Source: an uncultured Clostridia bacterium
GTDB lineage: Bacteria; Bacillota; Clostridia; Oscillospirales; Ruminococcaceae
Direction: 5' to 3'
Assembly (NCBI GenBank): GCA_946613705.1
Contig: CAMOFU010000011.1
Location: forward strand, 1 to 22,976
Length of the DNA: 22,976 nt
Made by a program: the position numbers and the translations under genes. The notes below the pieces were generated by a model. It ran no database searches, had not been told where the DNA came from, and was given only the letters and a program-made list of their open reading frames with translations. This document shows, piece by piece, positions 7,316 through 14,685 of this stretch; within the stretch, counting starts at the first letter, position 1, and every line of letters begins with the position of its first letter.

Positions 7316-7900
7316 ATGACCGATGAGGCTCTGAAGCTGCAAAGGTTCAAGGAGGCTGTCAGCGCAGATATAGATGCTCAGGTGGCTCGGATACTTGACG
7401 AGACACAGGAGCAGTGCGACAAGATGATGGAGAGCTCAAGGCTGACAGTCGGTATGGACGAGAACGCAGGCCGTGTAAGGCTGCGTCAGGAGGCCGAGCT
7501 TGACTATACAAGAAGGATATCCACAGCAAGGCTCGGTGCGCAGAGGAATGTGCTGCTGCGCCGCGGACAGCTTGCAGACGAGGTGTTTCGCAGGGTGACA
7601 GAGAAGCTCGCCGCCTTCCGCAGGAGCAGCGAATACCCCGAGTGGCTGAAAAAGGCAGTGGAGCAGTGCAGGAAAAAGTATCCCGAAAGGCGGGCGGAAG
7701 TAAGGCTCGCACCCGAGGATATGAAGTACGCGGCGGCGCTCGGCTGTGAAGCGCAGGAGGACAGGAGCATAGCCCTCGGCGGAGTTATCGTCGGGTTCGA
7801 GGGTGTGGGTGCCGTTATCGACTGCACCTTTGATTCCATGTTTGAAAACGAGCGCGCGGAGTTCTCGAACAATAAAGAGCTTGCAGATATTCAGGAGTAG
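7316..7900 (+). CDS. ntpE: V-type ATPase subunit E (peripheral stalk)
   Basis: A 194-residue stalk protein that pairs with the small G/H-type subunit to resist rotation. The ATG at 7316 follows AAGGAGGGTGA. The N-terminal half is a long helix (residues about 5-95) rich in Gln, Arg, Glu and Ala, and the C-terminal half is a mixed globular domain that binds subunit B, with GGVIVGFEGVGAVIDCTFDS near residues 155-175 followed by ENERAEF, a typical family ending. Length is usual. It sits between F and A with small gaps. Confidence 0.93.
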   Translation: MTDEALKLQRFKEAVSADIDAQVARILDETQEQCDKMMESSRLTVGMDENAGRVRLRQEAELDYTRRISTARLGAQRNVLLRRGQLADEVFRRVTEKLAAFRRSSEYPEWLKKAVEQCRKKYPERRAEVRLAPEDMKYAAALGCEAQEDRSIALGGVIVGFEGVGAVIDCTFDSMFENERAEFSNNKELADIQE

Positions 7901-7904
7901 ATAT

Positions 7905-9674
7905 ATGGATAGGATATATTCGATAAACGGGCCTGTTGTAAAGGTGAAGCGAAGCCGCAGCTTTTCGATGATGGAAATGGTCTATGTCGGCAATAAGCGG
8001 CTGATATCCGAGGTCATCGGTGTCAATTCCGAGTTCACGACGATACAGGTCTATGAGGGCACCACGGGTCTGATGCCGGGGGAGCCCGTAGTGGGAACGG
8101 GTGCCGCGATGTCGGCACTGCTGGGCCCGGGGATAATCACGAATATTTTTGACGGCATTGAGCGCCCGCTCCGCAGCCTTGCCGAGCTGACAGGCGCGTT
8201 CATCGGCGACGGTGCCGAGGTGTCGTCCCTCGATACAGAGAAGAAATACAGCGTAACGCTCACCGTCAGGCAGGGCGATACCCTTTCTGCGGGTCAGGTA
8301 TACTGCACCTGCCCCGAGACGGATGTTATAACGCACAGGTGTATGCTCTCGCCGCTGTCTAAGGGCGGCGAGGTAGTCTGGACTGCTCCCGACGGAGAGT
8401 ATACTGTAAATGATGTCGTGTGCAGGATAAAGACTCCGCGCGGCGAGGAGGAGGAGCTGACCCTCTGCCAGAGATGGCCTATCAGAACGCCCCGCCCCTG
8501 CGCCGAGAGACTGCCTATCAACAGACCGCTCATCACGGGGCAGAGAGTCATCGACACTATCGCGCCTATCGCCAAGGGCGGCACGGCTGCGATCCCCGGG
8601 GGCTTCGGCACGGGCAAGACGATGACACAGCACCAGCTTGCCAAGTGGTGCGATGCGGATATCATCGTGTATATCGGCTGCGGCGAGCGCGGCAATGAGA
8701 TGACTCAGGTGCTCGAGGAGTTCTCGGAGCTTATCGACCCCCGCACCGACCGTCCGCTCACCGACAGGACGGTACTTATCGCAAATACGTCCAATATGCC
8801 TGTTTCCGCCCGTGAAGCCTCGATCTATACGGGCATCACCCTTGCGGAGTATTACAGGGATATGGGCTATCATATCGCTATCATGGCGGATTCCACCTCG
8901 CGCTGGGCAGAGGCTCTGCGTGAGCTTTCGGGCAGACTTGAAGAGATGCCCGCCGAGGAGGGCTTCCCCGCATACCTGCCCTCGCGTATATCCGAGTTCT
9001 ATGAGCGTGCGGGCTACGTTAAAACGCTTGGCGGCAGCGAGGGCTCGGTGTCCATAATAGGTGCGGTGTCACCGCAGGGCAGCGATTTCTCCGAGCCTGT
9101 CACACAGAACACCAAGCGCTTTGTGAGATGCTTCTGGGCGCTCGACAAGAGCCTTGCCTATGCAAGACATTACCCCGCGATCAACTGGACCTCGAGCTAT
9201 TCCGAGTATATCGACGATCTTGCGGATTACTACAGGAAGAACGTCGCCGAGGACTTCATGGAGGTGCGGCAGCAGATCTCGAATATCCTCGTTGAGGAGA
9301 ATACGCTTATGGAGATCGTCAAGCTGATGGGCGCGGACGTGCTGCCCGACGACCAGAAGCTGCTTATCGAAACGGCAAGAGCTGTCAGGGTGGGCTTCCT
9401 CCAGCAGAATGCCTATCATAAGGACGATACCTATGTGCCGCTCGAAAAGCAGTACCGCATGATGAAGCTGATACTGCAATTCTACAGTCTCGGCAGAAAG
9501 GCGCTCGAGGAGGGCGCGGCTGTCGGCAGCATCATAGATATGGGCTGGATAGAGAATATCATCAAGATCAAATACGACATCCCGAACGATAAGCCCGAGA
9601 TGTTCGATGAATACAGCGCGAGAATGGATAAGGACTTTGCAGCGCTCGGCGGAGGTGTGGCAGTTGGAGCTTAA
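7905..9674 (+). CDS. ntpA: V-type ATPase catalytic subunit A
   Basis: A 589-residue catalytic subunit, normal for the family. I place the start at the ATG at 7905, four bases after the E stop codon, because MDRIYSINGPVVKV matches the family N-terminus; the open frame further upstream runs through ntpE. The nonhomologous bulge domain lies around 110-190. The Walker A loop GGFGTGKT is at 232-239, the catalytic Glu in GCGERGNEM is Glu261, and the Walker B strand HIAIMADSTSRWAEALRE is at 323-340. All nucleotide-site residues I can recognise are intact. The gene ends 11 bases inside ntpB, so A and B translation are coupled. Confidence 0.97.
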   Translation: MDRIYSINGPVVKVKRSRSFSMMEMVYVGNKRLISEVIGVNSEFTTIQVYEGTTGLMPGEPVVGTGAAMSALLGPGIITNIFDGIERPLRSLAELTGAFIGDGAEVSSLDTEKKYSVTLTVRQGDTLSAGQVYCTCPETDVITHRCMLSPLSKGGEVVWTAPDGEYTVNDVVCRIKTPRGEEEELTLCQRWPIRTPRPCAERLPINRPLITGQRVIDTIAPIAKGGTAAIPGGFGTGKTMTQHQLAKWCDADIIVYIGCGERGNEMTQVLEEFSELIDPRTDRPLTDRTVLIANTSNMPVSAREASIYTGITLAEYYRDMGYHIAIMADSTSRWAEALRELSGRLEEMPAEEGFPAYLPSRISEFYERAGYVKTLGGSEGSVSIIGAVSPQGSDFSEPVTQNTKRFVRCFWALDKSLAYARHYPAINWTSSYSEYIDDLADYYRKNVAEDFMEVRQQISNILVEENTLMEIVKLMGADVLPDDQKLLIETARAVRVGFLQQNAYHKDDTYVPLEKQYRMMKLILQFYSLGRKALEEGAAVGSIIDMGWIENIIKIKYDIPNDKPEMFDEYSARMDKDFAALGGGVAVGA

Positions 9675-11064
9675 ATATATAGGCCTTGACGAGATAAACG
9701 GCCCGCTGGTCGCATTGCAGGGAGTAAGCGGCATCGGCTACGACGAAATGGCGGAGCTGCGGCTCTCCGACGGCAGCAAGCGCCTCGGCAGAGTGGTAGA
9801 GGTGTCTGAGGACAGGGCGGTATTGCAGGTCTTTGAAGGGACAAAGGGGCTCTCGCTGGGAAATACTACCACCAGATTCGAGGGCAAGCCGATGGAGCTG
9901 CCGCTTTCAAAGGAAATGCTCGGGCGAATATTCTCGGGCGCGGGCAAGCCGATAGACGGCCTCGGGGACATCTATCCCGAGAAGTATGCCGATATCAACG
10001 GCAAGCCGCTGAACCCCGTTTCAAGAGAGTACCCGAGGAACTATATCAATACTGGCATCTCGTCGATAGATGCGCTGATGACGCTTATCAGAGGACAGAA
10101 GCTGCCGATCTTTTCGGGATCGGGTCTCTCGCATAACAAGCTTGCCGTGCAGATCGTAAGGCAGGCAAAGATCGCCGACGAGGACGGGCAGGACTTCGCT
10201 ATCGTGTTCGGAGCTATGGGTGTAAAGAATGACGTTGCCGACTATTTCAAGCGCTCGTTCGAGGAAACGGGCTCGCTGCAGAGAGTCGTTATGTTCATGA
10301 ATATGTCCAACGACCCGATCATCGAGCGTATACTTACTCCGCGGTGCGCACTCACGGCGGCGGAGTATCTGGCGTTTGAGCATAATATGCACATTCTCGT
10401 CATACTTACCGATATGACGGCATATGCAGAGGCGCTGCGTGAGTTCTCGTCCTCAAAGGGCGAGATACCCGCAAGAAAGGGCTACCCGGGGTATCTCTAC
10501 TCCGACCTTGCATCGCTGTATGAGAGAGCGGGCGTTGTCAAGGGCGCGAGCGGCTCGGTCACGCAGATACCGATACTGACAATGCCCAATGACGATATCA
10601 CCCACCCCGTTCCCGACCTTACCGGCTATATCACAGAGGGGCAGATAGTCCTCGACAGGAACCTCGACCAGACGGGCGTGTACCCCGCTGTCTCCGTACT
10701 GCCGAGCCTTTCGAGACTTATGAAGGACGGCATAGGTGAGGGCTATACGAGAGAGGATCACCAGATGTGCGCAAACCAGCTCTTCGCAGCCTATGCCAAG
10801 GTGTCGGACGCAAGGTCGCTGGCATCGGTCATCGGCGAGGAGGAGCTTTCGGCGAATGACAAGAGCTATCTGCGCTTCGGCAGATTGTTCGAGAAGCATT
10901 TCATAGATCAGGGCTTCGATGTGAACCGCACGATAGAGCAGACGCTCGACCTCGGCTGGCAGCTGCTCTCAACGCTGCCCAAGTCCGAGCTCGACCGTGT
11001 GGACGATGAGCATATCGAAAGATTCTACGATGCGAAAAAGGCAGCGGTGCTCTTCGGACTGTAA
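9664..11064 (+). CDS. ntpB: V-type ATPase subunit B (noncatalytic)
   Basis: A 466-residue subunit that alternates with A in the catalytic head. The start is a TTG at 9664, overlapping the end of ntpA by 11 bases, with GGAGGTG seven bases upstream; the encoded MELKYIGLDEINGPLVALQG then fits the family start. An in-frame ATG at 9607 would put 19 unrelated residues in front and lies deep inside ntpA. The expected degenerate P-loop is SGSGLSHN at 151-158. The arginine-finger region YPAVSVLPSLSRLM lies near residue 350. Length and motifs match the family. Confidence 0.96.
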   Translation: MELKYIGLDEINGPLVALQGVSGIGYDEMAELRLSDGSKRLGRVVEVSEDRAVLQVFEGTKGLSLGNTTTRFEGKPMELPLSKEMLGRIFSGAGKPIDGLGDIYPEKYADINGKPLNPVSREYPRNYINTGISSIDALMTLIRGQKLPIFSGSGLSHNKLAVQIVRQAKIADEDGQDFAIVFGAMGVKNDVADYFKRSFEETGSLQRVVMFMNMSNDPIIERILTPRCALTAAEYLAFEHNMHILVILTDMTAYAEALREFSSSKGEIPARKGYPGYLYSDLASLYERAGVVKGASGSVTQIPILTMPNDDITHPVPDLTGYITEGQIVLDRNLDQTGVYPAVSVLPSLSRLMKDGIGEGYTREDHQMCANQLFAAYAKVSDARSLASVIGEEELSANDKSYLRFGRLFEKHFIDQGFDVNRTIEQTLDLGWQLLSTLPKSELDRVDDEHIERFYDAKKAAVLFGL

Positions 11065-11082
11065 GTATTTGTGAGTATTTGT
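11064..11082 (+). repeat. Short direct repeat in the B-D gap
   Basis: AGTATTTGT occurs at 11064-11072 and again at 11074-11082, exactly ten bases apart, in the 31-base gap between the B stop and the D start. It lies just before the AAGGAG ribosome site of ntpD. This may be a small local duplication. Confidence 0.5.
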
Positions 11083-11095
11083 AAGGAGTGAGACT

Positions 11096-11740
11096 ATGGC
11101 AGAGCAGCAGGTGTTTCCCACCAAGGGCAATCTGATAGCTATGAAGCGTTCGCTTTCGCTGGCGCTGCTCGGCTACGATCTGCTCGACCGAAAACGCAAT
11201 ATCCTGATACGAGAGCTGATGGCGCTGGTCGATAAGGCTGCCGAGCTGAGAACGACGATAGAGGATACCTACAAGGACGCATACTCCGCACTTCAGCTTG
11301 CGAACATCGCTCTCGGCGTGATAACGCCCTATGCCGAGTGTGTGCCGCTCGAGAACGGGATAACGCTTACGAGCCGCAGCGTCATGGGAGTTGAGCTGCC
11401 AAAGGTCGGCATAGAGCCGCGGGAGCTGGATATCAACTACGGCTTCCTCAATACCGCCTCTCAGCTCGACCGCGCATACCTCGCCTTTGATAAGGTGAAA
11501 AAGACCACCGTGCTGCTCGCAGAGGTGGAAAACAGCATCTACAGGCTCTCGGTAGCGATAAGGAAGACCCAGCGGCGTGCAAATGCGCTCCAAAACATCA
11601 TAATCCCCCGTGACCGTGCGACGGTCAAGTACATCTCGGATTCCCTCGAGGAGAAGGAACGCGAGGAATTCTCGCGCCTCAAGGTCATAAAGGCGGTCAA
11701 GCTCAGAAAGGCAGTGCCGCTGAATAACAAGGAGGACTAA
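11096..11740 (+). CDS. ntpD: V-type ATPase subunit D (central stalk)
   Basis: A 214-residue rotor shaft subunit, the normal length. The ATG at 11096 follows GTAAGGAGTGAGACT. The opening VFPTKGNLIAMKRSLSLALL is a hallmark of the family, and the protein is mainly two long helices forming an antiparallel coiled coil (about 10-75 and 125-195) with a short middle part near GITLTSRSVMGVELPK. RRANALQNIIIPRD at about residue 160 is the conserved C-terminal helix motif. The next gene starts one base after the stop, with AAGGAGG inside the last codons of ntpD. Confidence 0.95.
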   Translation: MAEQQVFPTKGNLIAMKRSLSLALLGYDLLDRKRNILIRELMALVDKAAELRTTIEDTYKDAYSALQLANIALGVITPYAECVPLENGITLTSRSVMGVELPKVGIEPRELDINYGFLNTASQLDRAYLAFDKVKKTTVLLAEVENSIYRLSVAIRKTQRRANALQNIIIPRDRATVKYISDSLEEKEREEFSRLKVIKAVKLRKAVPLNNKED

Positions 11741-11741
11741 T

Positions 11742-12347
11742 ATGAGTAATATCAAAAAGCTGTTCAGCAACTTTATCCTGCTCTCCGCACTGTGCGTGCT
11801 GCTGGGACTGTTCTTTATTATCTGGCCCGAGGGTATCAATAACGTGATAAGCTATATCATCGGCGGCGTTATCATACTCGTCGGCATTATGGATATCAGC
11901 CGCTTCCTGATGACCAGCGGCGACCCCTCGGCGCTGGGACCCGTGGTGATAATCCGCGGCATCATCTTCTCGGCTGTCGGTCTGTTCCTGATACTCAAGC
12001 CCGACTTCGTGTTCAGGGTCATCTCCTTCGTGTTCGGCATCTATATGCTCGCGAGCGGCTCGCTCTCGCTGTATGATGCGATGCGCATACGCAAGCATAA
12101 CAACGGCGAGGGCTGGCAGGCAACTGCCGTGATGGCATCGCTGACTGTGATCATCGGACTTGTTATGCTCTTTGCGCCGTTTACTCAGTATGTGGTGCTG
12201 GGCGTTATGCTGGTGATCTCGGGGCTGACAAACGTTATCGGTGCGCTTTCGGGCAAGAAGAAGGTGGAGAAGGTGCTGGGCATCACCATGAAGGACGATA
12301 ACGGCGGCGATGACAGCGGCGACAGGAAGTTCATCGACGTTAAGTGA
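11742..12347 (+). CDS. DUF308/HdeD-like membrane protein
   Basis: A 201-residue protein with six predicted membrane helices arranged as three similar two-helix repeats, the DUF308 pattern: ALCVLLGLFFIIWPEGINNV (about 16-35), GIIFSAVGLFLILKPDFVFR, and SLTVIIGLVMLFAPFTQYVV. The first and last repeats both contain a G-L-x(n)-P turn. The charged tail KKVEKVLGITMKDDNGGDDS follows. Members of this family are found in many bacteria, including HdeD of E. coli, linked to acid resistance, but this protein's role is unknown. It starts one base after ntpD with a shared ribosome site, so it is translated as part of the ATPase operon. A link to pH homeostasis or membrane assembly is a guess from context. 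Confidence 0.82.
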   Translation: MSNIKKLFSNFILLSALCVLLGLFFIIWPEGINNVISYIIGGVIILVGIMDISRFLMTSGDPSALGPVVIIRGIIFSAVGLFLILKPDFVFRVISFVFGIYMLASGSLSLYDAMRIRKHNNGEGWQATAVMASLTVIIGLVMLFAPFTQYVVLGVMLVISGLTNVIGALSGKKKVEKVLGITMKDDNGGDDSGDRKFIDVK

Positions 12348-12439
12348 CCTGCCCGACGGCTGCGGACGACAGAAAATTATTACAAAAATAATATGCGGCA
12401 GACGTATGTGATTGTCGCAAGCTACAAAACACCGCCGCG

Positions 12440-12472
12440 CCGCTTGACAAAAATGCGCAAAAGCGGTATAAT
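12440..12472 (+). promoter_or_regulatory. Consensus sigma-A promoter of glnN with overlapping inverted repeat
   Basis: TTGACA (12444-12449), a 17-base spacer, and TATAAT (12467-12472) form a perfect consensus promoter, with transcription expected near 12479. CCGCTT (12440-12445) and AAGCGG (12461-12466) form a 6-bp inverted repeat that overlaps the -35 box and abuts the -10 box, a suitable place for a repressor. The upstream stretch 12348-12439 holds an AT-rich ATTATT/AATAAT palindrome but no convincing terminator for the ATPase operon. Confidence 0.85.
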
Positions 12473-12490
12473 CTATGGTATGAGACGGCG

Positions 12491-12526
12491 AAGGCGCTGC
12501 GATTCCTTTGGGTCGCAGCGCCTTTT
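12491..12526 (+). promoter_or_regulatory. Leader hairpin upstream of glnN, attenuator- or terminator-like
   Basis: AAGGCGCTGCGA (12491-12502) pairs perfectly with TCGCAGCGCCTT (12513-12524), a 12-bp stem with a 10-base loop TTCCTTTGGG, followed by TTTT. It begins about a dozen bases after the expected start of transcription and ends 38 bases before the glnN ATG. The shape is that of an intrinsic terminator, though the T run is short (TTTTCGG). No alternative antiterminator pairing was found, so attenuation is not proven. Confidence 0.65.
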
Positions 12527-12563
12527 CGGTATCTGCCCGCCGACCGCAGAAGGAGGAAAGCTG

Positions 12564-14642
12564 ATGAATGTACCTGAGATCTTCGGAAGTGATGTGTTCA
12601 ATGACAGCGCAATGAGGGAGAAGCTGCCGAAGGATACCTATAAGGCTCTTAAAAAGACGATAGCCGAGGGTCTGCCCCTCGATATACACCTTGCAAATGT
12701 TGTGGCGAATGCCATGAAGGACTGGGCTGTGGAAAAGGGCGCTACTCACTATACACACTGGTTCCAGCCGATGACGGGTCTCACTGCCGAAAAGCTGGAC
12801 AGCTTCATCACCCCCACCGATAACGGCGGCGTTATCATGGAGTTCTCGGGCAAGGAGCTCATCAAGGGCGAGGCAGACGCTTCCTCGTTCCCGTCGGGAG
12901 GGCTTCGCGCTACCTTTGAGGCGAGAGGCTATACCGCGTGGGACGCGACCTCTTATGCGTTCATCAAGGAGAATACACTGTGCATCCCGACTGCCTTCTG
13001 CTCCTACAACGGCGAGGCGCTCGATAAAAAGACACCGCTGCTCAAATCTATGGAGGCGGTCAACCGCGCATCGCTGCGGATACTTAAAATGTTCGGCTCG
13101 AATGCTTCCCGCGTTATCGCCAACTGCGGTGCCGAGCAGGAGTATTTTCTTGTTGACCGTGAGATGTATTCCCACCGCAAGGATATGATATATACGGGCC
13201 GCACCCTCTTCGGGGCACCCGCTCCGAAGGGTCAGGAGCTGGAGGATCATTACTTCGGCACGATCAAGACCCGTGTCGCGGCATATATGAAGGACGTTGA
13301 CGAGCAGCTGTGGAGGCTGGGCATCTATGCCAAGACCAAGCATAACGAGGTCGCGCCCTGTCAGCACGAGCTGGCACCGATCTTTGATACCGCCAACGTC
13401 GCCACCGACCATAATCAGCTGACTATGGAGATCATGAAGCGCACCGCAAGAAAGCACGGCTTCAAGTGCCTGCTGCACGAGAAGCCCTTTGCAGGGATAA
13501 ACGGCTCGGGCAAGCATAACAACTGGTCGCTCTCGACGAACACGGGAGTGAACCTGCTCGACCCCGGAAAGACTCCCGCCGAGAATGCGCAGTTTTTGCT
13601 GTTCTTGGTTGCGATCATCAAGGCTGTGAACGATTATCAGGATATCCTGCGCGCATCGGTAGCAACGGCGGGCAACGATCACCGTCTCGGCGCTAATGAA
13701 GCGCCCCCCGCGATCATCTCTATCTTCCTCGGTGATGAGCTCACGGGTATACTCGAGGCTCTGGCTCACGGTGACAGGTACGAGGGCAAGCGGGTAGAGA
13801 TGGAGATAGGCGTTGACGTTCTGCCCCATTTCCCGAAGGACACCACCGACCGCAACCGCACCTCGCCGTTTGCGTTCACGGGCAATAAGTTCGAGTTCAG
13901 AATGCCGGGGTCAAGGCTGTCCTGCGGCGGCCCGATAACGGTCATAAATACGATCGTGGCGGCAACGCTCGATAAGTTCGCCGACGAGCTCGGCATGGCG
14001 GGCAACTTCCGTGAGGCGCTGGACGAGCTCATCAAGCGCGAATACAAGGAGAACTCCCGCATCGTATTCAACGGCAACGGCTATTCCCCCGAGTGGGAGG
14101 AGGAGGCTGCAAGGCGCGGACTGCTGAATCTGAAATCAACACCCGCTTCCGTTCCCTGCTTCAAGGCACCCAAGAACGTTGAGATGTTCTCGCGCTACGG
14201 CGTGTATTCGGCTGCGGAGCTCGACAGCCGCGTTGAGATAATCCTCGATGAATACTGCAAGACGCTCAAGATAGAAGCGCTCACAATGATAGATATGGCA
14301 AAGAAGGATATACTGCCTGCGGCTGCCTCCTACATAAAGGAGCTTTCGCAGACCGCACAGCTGGCTGAGAGCATCGGTGCCGATGCAAGCTTCGAGAAGG
14401 ATCTGGCAAAGCGGATCTCCGATCTGGCGGCAAAGACCTACCGAAAGCTCGGCGAGCTGGAGACAGAGCTTGACAAATGCCGTGCGATCGCGGATATCGA
14501 GCAGCAGGCAAACTGCTACCACGACCGTGTGTTTGCGGTCATGGGCGAGCTGCGTGAGTCTGCCGACGGTATCGAGGCACTGGTCGGTGAGAAATACTGG
14601 CCTTATCCCACCTACGGCAAGATGCTGTTCTATGTAATGTGA
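12564..14642 (+). CDS. glnN: Glutamine synthetase type III
   Basis: A 692-residue enzyme, the typical size of type III glutamine synthetases (about 700) and much larger than type I GlnA. It makes glutamine from glutamate, ammonia and ATP in the cytosol. The ATG at 12564 follows AGAAGGAGGAAAG; in-frame codons before it run through the promoter and hairpin. The family motifs are clear: GATHYTHWFQPMTG at 59-72, ADASSFPSGGLRATFEARGY at 104-123, NCGAEQEYFLVD at 187-198, KTKHNEVAPCQHELAPIF at 257-274, and KPFAGINGSGKHNNWSL at 307-323. A downstream NRTSPFAFTGNKFEFR motif follows. It is transcribed alone or with the lipoprotein gene 43 bases downstream. The promoter inverted repeat and the leader hairpin suggest nitrogen control, but no known regulator site is recognised. 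Confidence 0.97.
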   Translation: MNVPEIFGSDVFNDSAMREKLPKDTYKALKKTIAEGLPLDIHLANVVANAMKDWAVEKGATHYTHWFQPMTGLTAEKLDSFITPTDNGGVIMEFSGKELIKGEADASSFPSGGLRATFEARGYTAWDATSYAFIKENTLCIPTAFCSYNGEALDKKTPLLKSMEAVNRASLRILKMFGSNASRVIANCGAEQEYFLVDREMYSHRKDMIYTGRTLFGAPAPKGQELEDHYFGTIKTRVAAYMKDVDEQLWRLGIYAKTKHNEVAPCQHELAPIFDTANVATDHNQLTMEIMKRTARKHGFKCLLHEKPFAGINGSGKHNNWSLSTNTGVNLLDPGKTPAENAQFLLFLVAIIKAVNDYQDILRASVATAGNDHRLGANEAPPAIISIFLGDELTGILEALAHGDRYEGKRVEMEIGVDVLPHFPKDTTDRNRTSPFAFTGNKFEFRMPGSRLSCGGPITVINTIVAATLDKFADELGMAGNFREALDELIKREYKENSRIVFNGNGYSPEWEEEAARRGLLNLKSTPASVPCFKAPKNVEMFSRYGVYSAAELDSRVEIILDEYCKTLKIEALTMIDMAKKDILPAAASYIKELSQTAQLAESIGADASFEKDLAKRISDLAAKTYRKLGELETELDKCRAIADIEQQANCYHDRVFAVMGELRESADGIEALVGEKYWPYPTYGKMLFYVM

Positions 14643-14685
14643 CAGGGGAATACCTTTGGGGATCTTATTTTAAGGAGCTGAGGAT

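Noticed and set aside
7803..7904. Possible earlier start of ntpA
   Set aside because: It overlaps the end of ntpE, and the family N-terminus MDRIYSINGP begins at 7905.
12491..12526. Glutamine riboswitch in the glnN leader
   Set aside because: A single simple hairpin without the conserved junction and loop bases of known glutamine-sensing RNAs; only a generic attenuator or terminator shape is supported.
12393..12563. Possible N-terminal extension of glnN
   Set aside because: The codons run through the -35/-10 boxes and the leader hairpin; the ATG at 12564 has a strong ribosome site and the family N-terminus.
11703..13829. A 708-codon minus-strand frame across the DUF308 gene and glnN
   Set aside because: It lies opposite well-recognised genes and has His/Gln/Arg-rich composition typical of antisense frames in GC-rich DNA.
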